Source: CAYSLC01 sp964431545
Lineage (GTDB): Bacteria; Desulfobacterota; Desulfobacteria; Desulfobacterales; JAABSP01
Length of the DNA stretch: 64,000 nucleotides
NCBI GenBank assembly: GCA_964431545.1
Contig: CAYSLC010000003.1
Coordinates: 1-64,000, forward strand
Reading direction: 5' to 3'
The notes under the pieces were generated by a model. That model did not search any database. It saw only the letters and a program-made list of their open reading frames with translations, and was not told the DNA's origin. Shown piece after piece: positions 51,310-59,527 of this stretch; positions within the stretch are counted from its first letter, which is position 1; each line of letters begins with the position of its first letter. The position numbers and the translations under genes were made by a program.

Positions 51310-53316
51310 ATGAAAACGACGGTGATGGCGATGGGCATGGTGCTGGCTTTGACCGCGACGGTCCCGGCCTATGGCGGGACGGCGGGGGATCGTACCCTCT
51401 CCCCCTACTTCTTCGTGGCGGGGGAGGACGCCGCCGTGGACCGGTTTCCCCTGCGCGACACCCAGGTGGCGGTCGAGATCAGCGGGGTGATCGCCCACGT
51501 GACGGTCCGTCAGGAGTATGTCAACGACGGCGCGACGGCGATCAACGCCCGGTACATCTTTCCGGGCTCCACCCGGGCCGCGGTCCACGGGATGAAGATG
51601 GTGGTCGGGGAACGGGTGATCACCGCCAGGATCGAGGAGAAGGAGGCGGCCCGACGGACCTTCGAGGCGGCCAAGCGGGCGGGCAAGCGGGCCTCCCTCC
51701 TGGAGCAACAGCGGCCCAACGTCTTCTCCATGGATGTGGCCAACATCATGCCCGGCGATACCGTGGCGGTGGAACTCCGGTACACGGAGCTGCTGGTGCC
51801 CGAGGACGGCACCTATGAATTCGTCTATCCCACGGTTGTGGGGCCCCGATATTCGAACATGCCCGAGGCCGGGGCACCGGCGGGCGAAAAATGGGTCAAG
51901 AACCCCTACCTCACCCCCGGCGCCGATCCCAAGACGACCTTCGACATCACCGTCGGCCTCCATGCGGGCATGCCGCTCATGGACGCCACCTGCGCCTCCC
52001 ACGAGACCGACATCACCTACGAGAGCCGGACCGAGGCGAAGGTCCGGCTGGCCGGGGGGTCGGAATTCGGGGGAGACCGGGACTTCATCCTCCGGTACCG
52101 GCTGGCCGACCGGAAGATCGCCTCGGGGCTCCTCCTCCAGGAGGGCGGGACGGAGAACTTCTTCCTCCTGATGGTCCAGCCGCCGGAGCGGGTGGCGGCC
52201 GCCGACATCCCGGACCGGGAGTACATCTTCGTGGTGGACGTCTCCGGCTCCATGAACGGCTTCCCCCTGGACACCGCCAAGACGCTTCTGCGGGACCTCA
52301 TCGCCGGCCTCCGGACCACCGACCGGTTCAACGTGGTCCTCTTCGCCGGATCGTCCCGGACCCTGGCCGAGACCTCGCTGCCGGCGAGCCAGGCCAACGT
52401 GGACCGGGCCGTCCGGTTCATCGATGACCAGCGGGGGGGCGGGGGCACCGAACTGCTCCGCGCCATGAACCGGGCCATGGCCCTGCCCCGGGCCGAGGGG
52501 GTCTCCCGGACCCTGGCGGTGGTGACCGATGGGTACATCCACGCGGAACGGGAGGTCTTCGCCGCCATCCAGGAGAACCTCGGCGACGCCAACGTCTTCG
52601 CCTTCGGCATCGGGAGCAGCGTCAACCGGTTCCTCATCGAGGGGATGGCCCGATCGGGAGAAGGGGAGCCCTTCGTGGTGACCCGTCCGGCGGAAGCCCC
52701 GGCGGCCGCCGAGAAGTTTCGGTCGTACATCTCCGCCCCGGTCCTCGCCGGCATCGGGATCGACTTCGACGGATTCGACGCCTTTGACGTCTCCCCCCCG
52801 GCGATCCCCGACCTCTTCGCCCAACGGCCGGTGGTCGTGGTCGGCAAGTGGCGGGGGGAACGGGCCGGGACCATCCGGGTCACCGGAACCACGGGGGACG
52901 GCCCCTACCGCCGGGAGTTTCCCGTGGCGGAGACCGCCGTCGACCACACCGACGGCGCCCTCCGGTACCTCTGGGCCCGGGACCGGATCGCCCGCCTCTC
53001 CGACTTCAACCCAAACAAAGGCAACCCGGAGAACCGGTCGGAGATCGTCTCCCTGGGGCTCACCTACAACCTGCTCACCGCCTACACCTCCTTTGTGGCG
53101 GTGGACGAGGTGGTGGCCAACCCGACGGGGGAAGCGGACGACGTCAAACAGCCGCTGCCGCTGCCCAAGAACGTCTCGCCTTTGGCCGTGGGCGGCGGCA
53201 TGTCGAGCGTGCCGGAGCCGGACCTCTATCTCCTGGCCGTCGCCGCCCTGGCGCTGATGCTCCTGGGCCGGTGGAAGCGGCTGTGGGGGACCCGGCGCCG
53301 GACGGAGAGATCATGA
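51310..53316 (+). CDS. VIT/vWA domain protein with PEP-CTERM-like sorting tail
   Basis: A 668-residue secreted protein from ATG 51310 (MKTTVMAMGMVLALTATV), with AAGGAGG 6 bases upstream; the frame is open far upstream but that part is noncoding. After a signal peptide (cleavage near residue 21) comes a VIT domain (about 25-160; QVAVEISGVIAHVTVRQEYV), then a von Willebrand A domain with the MIDAS motif FVVDVSGSMNGF near residue 310. The C-terminus is a sorting signal: SVPEPDLYLLAVAALALML, one membrane helix, then basic GRWKRLWGTRRR. The exosortase gene starts inside its stop codon, so it is the obvious dedicated substrate. Proteins with this layout bind other proteins at the cell surface. Confidence 0.88.
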   Translation: MKTTVMAMGMVLALTATVPAYGGTAGDRTLSPYFFVAGEDAAVDRFPLRDTQVAVEISGVIAHVTVRQEYVNDGATAINARYIFPGSTRAAVHGMKMVVGERVITARIEEKEAARRTFEAAKRAGKRASLLEQQRPNVFSMDVANIMPGDTVAVELRYTELLVPEDGTYEFVYPTVVGPRYSNMPEAGAPAGEKWVKNPYLTPGADPKTTFDITVGLHAGMPLMDATCASHETDITYESRTEAKVRLAGGSEFGGDRDFILRYRLADRKIASGLLLQEGGTENFFLLMVQPPERVAAADIPDREYIFVVDVSGSMNGFPLDTAKTLLRDLIAGLRTTDRFNVVLFAGSSRTLAETSLPASQANVDRAVRFIDDQRGGGGTELLRAMNRAMALPRAEGVSRTLAVVTDGYIHAEREVFAAIQENLGDANVFAFGIGSSVNRFLIEGMARSGEGEPFVVTRPAEAPAAAEKFRSYISAPVLAGIGIDFDGFDAFDVSPPAIPDLFAQRPVVVVGKWRGERAGTIRVTGTTGDGPYRREFPVAETAVDHTDGALRYLWARDRIARLSDFNPNKGNPENRSEIVSLGLTYNLLTAYTSFVAVDEVVANPTGEADDVKQPLPLPKNVSPLAVGGGMSSVPEPDLYLLAVAALALMLLGRWKRLWGTRRRTERS

Positions 53317-54086
53317 TGAAGGGGCCGAACCCAAAGACGGGCCGCCGGCTGGCGGCGGCCCTCCTCGCCTGCCTGACGGCCCTCGGGATCGCCTACGGGC
53401 TCAAGCGCCACTACAGTCGGGCCGGGGGGGAGGCGCTCGCCTGGATCCTCCGCCCCACGGCCGGGCTGGTGGAGATCCTCTCCGGCATCCCCTTCGAACC
53501 CGAAGGGGATGCCGGATACCTCAACCGGGAGCGCCGGGTCTTCATCGCCCCGGCCTGCGCCGGGGTCAACTTCCTGATCATCGCCTTCTGCGCGGCGGCC
53601 TTCTCCGGCGTTTTCCGGCTCCGGCGGCCGTCGTGGCGGTTCCTTTGGATCGGGATCAGCCTCCTGTGGGCATACGCCGCGACCCTCTGGGTCAACGCCC
53701 TGCGGATCACGGCCTCCATCCACCTCTACGGCGCGGACATCTACGCCGGCGGGATCACCCCGGACCGGGTCCACCGGATCGGGGGGACGGCCCTCTACGT
53801 CCTCTTCCTCTTCGGGTTCCACCTCGGGATCCGCCGGCTCCTCGACCGGATCGCGCCGGAGGACGGCCGGGATCCGCCCCGGCGAAGGCTTCCCGCCGGG
53901 CTCGCCCCCCTCTTCTGGTACCTGGCGGTGGTCCTGGGGATCCCGCTTTTCACCGCCGCCTTCCGGGAGGATCCGGGACGGTTCACCGAACACGCCCTGA
54001 TGGTGGTCGCGGTGAGCCTGGGGATCTGGGCCTTGACACTTCTGCTCGGATGGGGTTTGAAGCGGGGGAGAGCCGGTACGGGGTGA
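53313..54086 (+). CDS. Exosortase (XrtK-like, dedicated)
   Basis: A 257-residue membrane protein starting at ATG 53313, overlapping the stop codon of the target gene (ATGA). Catalytic residues of the exosortase/archaeosortase family are present in order: Cys82 in IAPACAGVNFLIIAF, Arg131 in WVNALRITASIHLYG and His154 in TPDRVHRIGG. Around six to eight hydrophobic segments are visible, and the C-terminal third adds two more than the shortest exosortases. With no other PEP-CTERM protein and no polysaccharide genes nearby, it looks like a one-substrate exosortase, which matches the description of XrtK-type enzymes. The subtype is inferred from context and size. Confidence 0.85.
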   Translation: MMKGPNPKTGRRLAAALLACLTALGIAYGLKRHYSRAGGEALAWILRPTAGLVEILSGIPFEPEGDAGYLNRERRVFIAPACAGVNFLIIAFCAAAFSGVFRLRRPSWRFLWIGISLLWAYAATLWVNALRITASIHLYGADIYAGGITPDRVHRIGGTALYVLFLFGFHLGIRRLLDRIAPEDGRDPPRRRLPAGLAPLFWYLAVVLGIPLFTAAFREDPGRFTEHALMVVAVSLGIWALTLLLGWGLKRGRAGTG

Positions 54087-54119
54087 AGCGCCGGCGTCAA
54101 CCGCCAAAGGAGGTCGCCC

Positions 54120-54803
54120 ATGAAACCGAAGATCCTGATCGTGGAGGATGAGCCGGCCATCGCCGACGCCATCCAGTACGCCCTGGAGACCGACGGCTTC
54201 GACACCGCCTGCCTCGCCGCCGGAGGGCCGGCCCTCCCCCTGCTGGCCGGGGAGCGGATCGACCTGGTGGTCCTCGACATCGGCCTGCCGGACGTAAACG
54301 GCATCGAACTGTGCAAGGAGATCCGGAAGACCTCCCAGGTGCCCGTGATCTTTCTGACGGCCCGGTCCGACGAGATCGACCGGGTGGTGGGCCTGGAGAT
54401 CGGGGGCGACGACTACGTCACCAAGCCCTTCAGCCCCCGGGAGCTGGCGGCCCGGGTCAAGGCGGTGCTCCGTCGGGTCCGGCCGGCGGCGGATCCCCCG
54501 GACCCGTCCCCGCCCCCCTTCGCCGTGGACGAGGCCAAGCGGCGGATCGCCTTCTTCGGGGTCCATCTCGACCTTTCCCGGTATGAATACAAACTCCTGA
54601 CGGTCTTCATCCGGCGGCCGGGGCGGGTCTTCACCCGGGACAACCTCATGGACCAGGCCTGGGACGAGCCCGAGGCGAGCATGGACCGGACCGTGGACGC
54701 CCACATCAAGAACCTCCGGGCCAAGCTCCGGGCGGTGCGTCCGGATCTCGACCCCATCGTCACCCACCGGGGGACGGGCTATTCCCTGCGGGAGGACCTA
54801 TGA
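54120..54803 (+). CDS. creB: OmpR/CreB-like response regulator
   Basis: A 227-residue response regulator with AAAGGAGG before ATG 54120. The receiver has the acidic pair in LIVEDEP, phosphoacceptor Asp53 in VVLDIGLPDVNG, and Lys in DDYVTKPFSPREL near 102. Residues 130-227 are an OmpR-type winged helix (DLSRYEYKLLTVFIRRPGRV, then FTRDNLMDQAWD and VDAHIKNLRAKLR). It overlaps the kinase gene by 4 bp, so they are one two-component unit. The CreB name follows from the CreC-like partner; the target genes here probably include the exosortase/vWA genes just upstream. Confidence 0.85.
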   Translation: MKPKILIVEDEPAIADAIQYALETDGFDTACLAAGGPALPLLAGERIDLVVLDIGLPDVNGIELCKEIRKTSQVPVIFLTARSDEIDRVVGLEIGGDDYVTKPFSPRELAARVKAVLRRVRPAADPPDPSPPPFAVDEAKRRIAFFGVHLDLSRYEYKLLTVFIRRPGRVFTRDNLMDQAWDEPEASMDRTVDAHIKNLRAKLRAVRPDLDPIVTHRGTGYSLREDL

Positions 54804-56245
54804 GGCTCGGCACCCGGATCTTCTTCTGCTACCTGGTGATCTTCGCCGTCTGCTTCGCCTCCCCCTTCAACTGGATCCTGGACACCCTCCGGATCCGGTA
54901 CCTGGAGGGGGTGGAGGACCCCCTGGTGGACCAGGCGAACATCCTGGCCGCACGGGCGGGGATGGAGATGGCGGCGGACGCCTTCGACCCGGAGCGGTGG
55001 TACGCGCTCTTCGAGCGGATCTCGGCCCGTCCCCTCTCCGCCCGGATCTACAAGCTGACCAAGGAGTCGGTGGACCAGCGGATCTACATCACCGACGGGG
55101 CCGGGAGGATCGTCTTCGACTCCGACTCCCGGAAGACCCTGGGGGAGGACTATTCCACCTGGCGGGACGTCCGCTTGACCCTGCGCGGGGAGTACGGGGC
55201 CCGGACGACGCTCCAGGACGAATCGGACCCCACCTCGTCGGTCCTCTACGTGGCCGCCCCCATCCTCGTGGACGGCGCCGTCGCCGGCGTGCTGACGGTG
55301 GCCAAACCCACCACCAACATCAAGTACTTCCTCCAGAAAGCGAAACCCCAGTTCGCGGTGATCGGCCTGCTCTACCTGTCGGCCGCGGCCCTGTTGAGCT
55401 TCCTGGTCTCCTTTCTCCTCACCCGGCCCATCAGCCGGCTGACCCAATACGCCCGGGACATCCGGGACGGCAAGCGCCCCGAGTTCCCGAGGCTCGACAG
55501 CAGCGAGATCGGGGAGATGGGGGCCGCCTTCGGGGAGATGAAGGAGGCCCTGGAGGGCAAACGGTACGTGGAGCAGTACGTCCAGAACCTCACCCACGAG
55601 ATCAAGAGCCCCCTGTCGGCGATCCGGGGGGCGGCGGAGCTGATGGCCGAGCCCATGGATCCGGACCGCCACGCCCGGTTTCTGTCCAACATCGACGCCG
55701 AGGCCCGGCGGATCCAGCGGATCGTCGACCGGATGCTGGAACTCTCGGCCCTGGAAAACCGAAAGAAGCTCCAAAAGGTGGAAACCGTCTCCCTTTCCAC
55801 GCTGACCAGCACGGTCCTGGAGAGCAAGGAGCCGGCGGTTTCCAAAAAGCGGCTCACCGTGGTCCGGGAGATCCCCCGGGACCTGACGGTCCGGGGGGAC
55901 GCCTTCCTGCTCCACCAGGCGGTCTCCAACCTGATCCAGAACGCCGTGGATTTCAGCCCGGAGGAGGGCCGGATCGTCCTGTCCGCCGAGACCGACGGCA
56001 AAACCCTCCGGTTCACCGTAACCGACGAGGGGCCCGGCGTGCCCCCCTACGCCCTGGAGAAGATCTTCCACAAGTTCTTCTCCCTCCAGCGTCCCGACAC
56101 CGGCAAGAAGAGCACCGGCCTCGGCCTCAACTTCGTCCGGGAGGTGGCGGTCCTGCACGGCGGCGGGGTGCGGCTGGAGAACCGGGAGGTGCAAGGGGTC
56201 CGGGCGGTGATGGAGATCGACGGCCACGTCCGGGCCGGGACTTGA
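54800..56245 (+). CDS. creC: CreC-like sensor histidine kinase
   Basis: A 481-residue kinase overlapping the regulator by ATGA. It resembles CreC through its whole length, including the periplasmic sensor (YITDGAGRIVFDSDSRKTLG, GEDYSTWRDVRLTLRGEYGA) between two membrane helices (residues 7-27 and about 185-205). A HAMP region follows, then the H-box YVQNLTHEIKSPLSAIRGAA (His about 265) and ATPase motifs NLIQNAVDFSPEEG, DEGPGVPPYALEKIFHKFF and STGLGLNFVREVA. All key residues are present. In E. coli CreC senses metabolic and envelope cues and controls creD; no creD-like gene is present here. Confidence 0.88.
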   Translation: MRLGTRIFFCYLVIFAVCFASPFNWILDTLRIRYLEGVEDPLVDQANILAARAGMEMAADAFDPERWYALFERISARPLSARIYKLTKESVDQRIYITDGAGRIVFDSDSRKTLGEDYSTWRDVRLTLRGEYGARTTLQDESDPTSSVLYVAAPILVDGAVAGVLTVAKPTTNIKYFLQKAKPQFAVIGLLYLSAAALLSFLVSFLLTRPISRLTQYARDIRDGKRPEFPRLDSSEIGEMGAAFGEMKEALEGKRYVEQYVQNLTHEIKSPLSAIRGAAELMAEPMDPDRHARFLSNIDAEARRIQRIVDRMLELSALENRKKLQKVETVSLSTLTSTVLESKEPAVSKKRLTVVREIPRDLTVRGDAFLLHQAVSNLIQNAVDFSPEEGRIVLSAETDGKTLRFTVTDEGPGVPPYALEKIFHKFFSLQRPDTGKKSTGLGLNFVREVAVLHGGGVRLENREVQGVRAVMEIDGHVRAGT

Positions 56246-56348
56246 ATGGGGGGACGACCATCAGTGCGTCGAGATCGAAACCGTGGTCAGCTCACCAGCA
56301 AATCCGATGCCCGAAGGTCCGATCGATGCGATTTTTGCAACGGCTTCC

Positions 56349-56376
56349 TTGACAGTTTTCATGCGTCGTGTATTGT
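56349..56376 (+). promoter_or_regulatory. Predicted promoter of the RHH/PIN toxin-antitoxin pair
   Basis: A perfect TTGACA (56349-56354) and TATTGT (56371-56376) are separated by 16 bases, ending about 25 bp before ATG 56402; a strong AAAGGAGGAG site lies in between. Confidence 0.55.
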
Positions 56377-56401
56377 AGTGGAGTAAAGGAGGAGATTTTC
56401 C

Positions 56402-56620
56402 ATGAGAACCGTTCTTTCCGTGAGTCTTCCGGAAAAATTGGCAAAGGAGCTGGATGTTTTCGCCGGAGAGATGGGGCGGAATAAAAGCGACATTCTGAGA
56501 GAGTCCCTGGGGCTCTATCTCTGGGAGGCGAAAATGCGCAAGGCGCGGCAGTTCTTCTATCCGAAAGCGAAAGCCGAGGGTTTTCTGACGGAGGAGGAGA
56601 TGTTGGAACGTATCTCTTGA
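56402..56620 (+). CDS. Ribbon-helix-helix antitoxin
   Basis: A 72-residue protein whose first half, RTVLSVSLPEKLAKELDVFA followed by MGRNKSDILRESLGLYL, is a CopG-type ribbon-helix-helix DNA-binding domain. The C-terminal half is the charged arm that should wrap the toxin. The PIN toxin gene begins at its stop codon. A typical autoregulated antitoxin. Confidence 0.85.
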   Translation: MRTVLSVSLPEKLAKELDVFAGEMGRNKSDILRESLGLYLWEAKMRKARQFFYPKAKAEGFLTEEEMLERIS

Positions 56621-57021
56621 ATGTGGTCTTGGACACGAATGTCTTGCTGTCCGCTTTTCTGACGGACGGCATTTGTGCGCGTATATTGAAGAGGGCTCGC
56701 CACCGTCAGCTCTCCTTCGTTCTTTGTGCTTCCGTGCTTCAGGAAACAAAAAGGCTGCTGGGAACCAAATTTTCACTCACGGAGAAGGAGATTGACTTTT
56801 TTGTTTCCCTCCTTTCGGAAGCCGCGGAGAAAGAGCACCATCCGGCAGGCGTTATTTCCGGCGTCTGTCGGGATCCGGATGATGACTGGGTCCTTCTTTG
56901 CGCCGTTGAGGCGGGTGCGGACTTTCTTGTAACCGGAGACAACGATCTTCTGGTATTGAATGAATATCGGAAAACGAAGATTCTGAGACCGAGGGGTTTT
57001 GAGTTGCTTTTCCGGGATTGA
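56617..57021 (+). CDS. PIN-domain toxin (COG1569-like)
   Basis: About 134 residues. The frame can begin at TTG 56617, overlapping the antitoxin stop, or at GTG 56623 (MVLDTNVLLSAFLTDG); the in-frame GTG is equally plausible, since no ATG is available. PIN motifs are VVLDTNVLLSAF near the start, LQETKRLLGTKF with the Glu, VCRDPDDDWVLLCAVEAGAD, and the final Asp in VTGDNDLLVL. It is a metal-dependent RNase, most likely a VapC-like toxin. A perfect hairpin follows at 57050, which may act as terminator. Confidence 0.87.
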   Translation: MNVVLDTNVLLSAFLTDGICARILKRARHRQLSFVLCASVLQETKRLLGTKFSLTEKEIDFFVSLLSEAAEKEHHPAGVISGVCRDPDDDWVLLCAVEAGADFLVTGDNDLLVLNEYRKTKILRPRGFELLFRD

Positions 57022-57049
57022 ACCTGGATCTCAAACATCGCTGAACCCC

Positions 57050-57082
57050 AGACCTCCGAGGTTTTCGAAACCTCGGAGGTCT
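57050..57082. repeat. Perfect 15-bp-stem palindrome, intergenic
   Basis: AGACCTCCGAGGTTT, a TCG loop and AAACCTCGGAGGTCT form a perfect hairpin 29 bp after the PIN toxin stop. The flanks plus hairpin (57047-57090) recur in inverted orientation at 2499-2542. There is no long T-run after the stem, so termination is possible but not certain; it is more likely a dispersed repeat. Confidence 0.7.
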
Positions 57083-57180
57083 TTGACGGAGGCGAGCGGA
57101 CACTGAGCGAGGCAGAGGTTCAATCATGACCGCAGGCTCCGGCGAAGAACCACGCCTGTGAACGAAGAAAGGAGTAGAGG

Positions 57181-57774
57181 ATGAAGACACGCCCGATGAT
57201 CTGTCTCTGTGCCGCGACCGTGGCGCTGCTGTTCCCGGGGTGCGCCAAGGAGAGCGGGCTTTTCAGGCCCGAAGCGTATGAGGTCGTCTACGCCGAACCC
57301 GCCGGTGAACCCACCGACCCCTCCCCCCTCGATCAGATGCCCTGGACGGCCGATGTCACCCGGGTCACCCGCCCCGCCTCCGGCGCCGACGAGGTGCTTC
57401 ACGCGGTGCGGGTGGGCCGGCACCAGGGGTTCGACCGGCTGGTCTTCGAGTTCAAGGAGGGCCGGATCCCCGGCCACCATATCGAGTATGTCGACCAGCC
57501 GGTCCGGGAGTGCGGCTCCGGCCGCCCGGTGGAAGTGCCCGGGGATGCCCGGCTGATGGTGCGTCTGTTGTCGACCCAGGCCCACACGGAGGGCGGGGAG
57601 AACACGGTCGGCGACCGGGAGCGGCAATACAACCTGCGGGTGATCCGCGAACTGGAGTTGATCTGTGATGCCGAAGGGGTTGTGGAGTGGGTCCTGGGCG
57701 TCTCCGGCCCCAACGGATATCGGGCATTTGAACTGAACGCCCCTTCCAGGCTGGTGGTGGACCTGCGCCACTAG
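57181..57774 (+). CDS. AMIN-like domain lipoprotein
   Basis: A 197-residue lipoprotein with GGAG upstream of ATG 57181. The signal sequence ends in LLFPGC (Cys at 21). The mature part contains VTRVTRPASGADEVLHAVRV, then GFDRLVFEFKEGRIPGHHIE, and ends FELNAPSRLVVDLRH, the usual pattern of AMIN-like domains, which bind peptidoglycan or secretin-type envelope machines. It probably sits on the periplasmic face of a membrane. Its neighbours give no further clue. Confidence 0.78.
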   Translation: MKTRPMICLCAATVALLFPGCAKESGLFRPEAYEVVYAEPAGEPTDPSPLDQMPWTADVTRVTRPASGADEVLHAVRVGRHQGFDRLVFEFKEGRIPGHHIEYVDQPVRECGSGRPVEVPGDARLMVRLLSTQAHTEGGENTVGDRERQYNLRVIRELELICDAEGVVEWVLGVSGPNGYRAFELNAPSRLVVDLRH

Positions 57775-57919
57775 ACTTGCGCATCTAGGCGCACAATACA
57801 TATCCCCCCCCTGTAATGTAGGGGTTTGCACCCATTTCCTTCCCGCGCCTTCTTTCGTATTCTTACAATCGGCGGCGGAATGGTTCCGTGTCCGACCATT
57901 GTGAAAGGAGGTATGTGAA
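57775..57919. other. Intergenic spacer with short hairpin
   Basis: 145 bp between the lipoprotein and the DUF1328 gene. It holds a run of C followed by CCCCTGTAATGTAGGGG, a small hairpin near 57808, and a less GC-rich patch (TTTCGTATTCTTACAAT) that may contain the promoter of the next gene. No gene is seen. Confidence 0.35.
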
Positions 57920-58084
57920 ATGCTGAAATGGGCCGTGATCTTTTTCATTATCGCCCTGATCGCCGCGGTGTTCGGCTTCGGCGGCATCGCGGGCGCGGCG
58001 GCGGGTATCGCCAAGATCCTGTTCGTCCTGTTCCTGATCCTGTTCGTGGTTTTCCTGGTGATGGGCAAACGGCCGGTGAGCTGA
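57920..58084 (+). CDS. DUF1328 (YtjA-like) small membrane protein
   Basis: A 54-residue protein with AAGGAGGT 8 bases before ATG 57920. It consists of two membrane helices, [20 protein letters not shown] and [17 protein letters not shown], joined by [12 protein letters not shown]; this is the complete DUF1328 family pattern. Members are often stress-induced inner-membrane proteins of unknown role. Confidence 0.92.
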   Translation: MLKWAVIFFIIALIAAVFGFGGIAGAAAGIAKILFVLFLILFVVFLVMGKRPVS

Positions 58085-58120
58085 CGGTAAAGAGTCGGAA
58101 TCCTCAACAACCCTCGACAC

Positions 58121-58190
58121 GGATGGACGATCGGCCCCGTCGGGGTCGTGCCGGATCGATCCGGTGCGATCCGGGGTCGACCGTCCATCC
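58121..58190. other. 70-bp intergenic region with nested palindromes
   Basis: GGATGGACG (58121-58129) pairs with CGTCCATCC (58182-58190). Inside are CCCCGTCGGGG (58135-58145) and the perfect palindrome CCGGATCGATCCGG (58151-58164). The RNA could fold as a stem holding two hairpins. It lies between two small membrane-protein genes and could be a terminator, a processing site or a repeat. Confidence 0.5.
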
Positions 58191-58267
58191 GGGGTTGGGG
58201 GAAAGGAAAAAAGGCACCGGCTTTTCAGAAGAAGAAGGGAAGGAGGGGCCGTTGCCGGGAGAAGCGT

Positions 58268-58483
58268 ATGCAGCTGAAGATCCCCATGTTTGTTATATTC
58301 CTGACCATGTTTCTGTTTGTGGCGACCCCCCTCGATATCTCCGGCGGCAAGCTGTTCGGCCTCCGGGGACCCGCCGATCCCCGGGCCACCCGCCTGGAGA
58401 CGAGGCTCGCCACCGCCACGGACCTCGCACCGGCGCCGGAGGACGCGGCGATGGCGTCGAATACTCCGACGAAAACCCCGTAA
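58268..58483 (+). CDS. Small exported or membrane-anchored protein, unknown
   Basis: A 71-residue protein from ATG 58268, preceded by GGGAGAAG. Residues 1-25 are hydrophobic (IPMFVIFLTMFLFVATPL), probably a signal anchor; the rest is short, charged and low in complexity (RATRLETRLATATDLAPAPE). No family recognised. It is kept because the start has a ribosome binding site and the N-terminus is coherent, but it may be a minor ORF. Confidence 0.45.
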   Translation: MQLKIPMFVIFLTMFLFVATPLDISGGKLFGLRGPADPRATRLETRLATATDLAPAPEDAAMASNTPTKTP

Positions 58484-58500
58484 ATGGGGAGGGAGACGGA

Positions 58501-59190
58501 TTAAAAATCATTCATCTTCAATTTGATCCGGGCATCCACGACGACGCACCGCTCCGGTGAGCAGATCACCGGATTGAGGTTGATGCTCTCCACCAGGCTG
58601 CTCGCCTGCGTCGCCATCTCCGAGGAGGCCATCAACAACCGGCTCAGCTCCTGGATGTTGATGGGCTGATCCCCGGAATCCTTCCTGAACAGCGGATAGA
58701 GACCCAGCTCCCGTATCATCGCCCTGACATCCCATTCCTCGATGGGCGGCAGTCGGAAGGTCACCTTCCGGTCCAGCCGGGGAGGCGCGTCCCCCACCCC
58801 CAGAAAAATCGCCGGCCCGCAGTGGTAATCGACCCGGGCGATCCCCACGGTCAGTTCCAGGCCCGCCTGCATCTCTTCGATGAGGATCCCCGCGAATCCG
58901 CTGATCTTCCGGAAGCGGTCGTAAACATCGGCCAGTTCCTGGTCATCCTGGATCCCCAGTGCCACCCCCTGCCTGTCCGATTTGCAGAAGATGGCCGGGG
59001 AGACGACCTTGGCGGCCACCGGATACCCGATCCGACCGGCAAATGCCACGGCGTCTTTTCGGTTCAGGGCCCAGACGAACTTGGGAACATCCAAGCCGGC
59101 CAGCCCCAGGAGCCGTTTCGCATCCGGCTCCAGAACCCGTCCATTGGTCCGGGACGCGGTGAGAATCTCTAAAACTTCAGCCGCTAACAT
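58501..59190 (-). CDS. ATP-grasp acyl-CoA ligase subunit (ADP-forming, beta-type)
   Basis: A 229-residue protein from ATG 59190 (MLAAEVLEILTASRTNGRVL), with AGGAGG upstream. It is a single ATP-grasp_5 domain: EPDAKRLLGLAGLDVPKFVW, VAAKVVSPAIFCKSDRQGVA with the ATP-binding Lys, ILIEEMQAGLELTVGI, and ESINLNPVICSPE with the final catalytic region. These occur as the beta subunit of ADP-forming acetyl-CoA synthetase or as the acetyltransferase-linked domain of Pat. The alpha (CoA-binding) subunit is not adjacent, so it may partner with a distant gene. Confidence 0.85.
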   Translation of the reverse strand: MLAAEVLEILTASRTNGRVLEPDAKRLLGLAGLDVPKFVWALNRKDAVAFAGRIGYPVAAKVVSPAIFCKSDRQGVALGIQDDQELADVYDRFRKISGFAGILIEEMQAGLELTVGIARVDYHCGPAIFLGVGDAPPRLDRKVTFRLPPIEEWDVRAMIRELGLYPLFRKDSGDQPINIQELSRLLMASSEMATQASSLVESINLNPVICSPERCVVVDARIKLKMNDF

Positions 59191-59527
59191 GGGCGACCTC
59201 CTCTCTCCCTCCTTCACCGGCGGTGGTTTCATCCGCTCCGGGGCGGAAGGGGCATTCAAAGTTGGAAGCAATCGATCGATCCTGTTTTACGAAAAAGGGG
59301 ATCTGAAAACAATTGGGGAGAACACCTATTTTCCCATCGGTAAAACTACCTAGCCGTCCGGGAGGCCCCCTTTGCCGACCCGCCGGCGGTTCATCCGGAT
59401 CGGTTTTAAAATCAATCGCCTAGGACTTTACACGACGTATCCGATATGGTATTTTTTTCCGGAAAACGACGGCGGACGCCCGCTTCCGGGACAGGTTCCG
59501 CCGGAACCCGCGAATCAGGATAACACC
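59191..59527. other. 337-bp divergent regulatory region
   Basis: This region lies between the ATP-grasp gene (reverse) and the first binding-protein gene (forward). It holds the promoter at 59427-59455 and a stretch (59270-59350) that may hold the reverse promoter. No gene is supported within it. Confidence 0.45.
59427..59455 (+). promoter_or_regulatory. Predicted promoter of the binding-protein/kinase operon
   Basis: TTTACA (59427-59432) and TATTTT (59450-59455) are separated by 17 bases, about 72 bp before ATG 59528, in a locally AT-rich patch. Confidence 0.5.
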
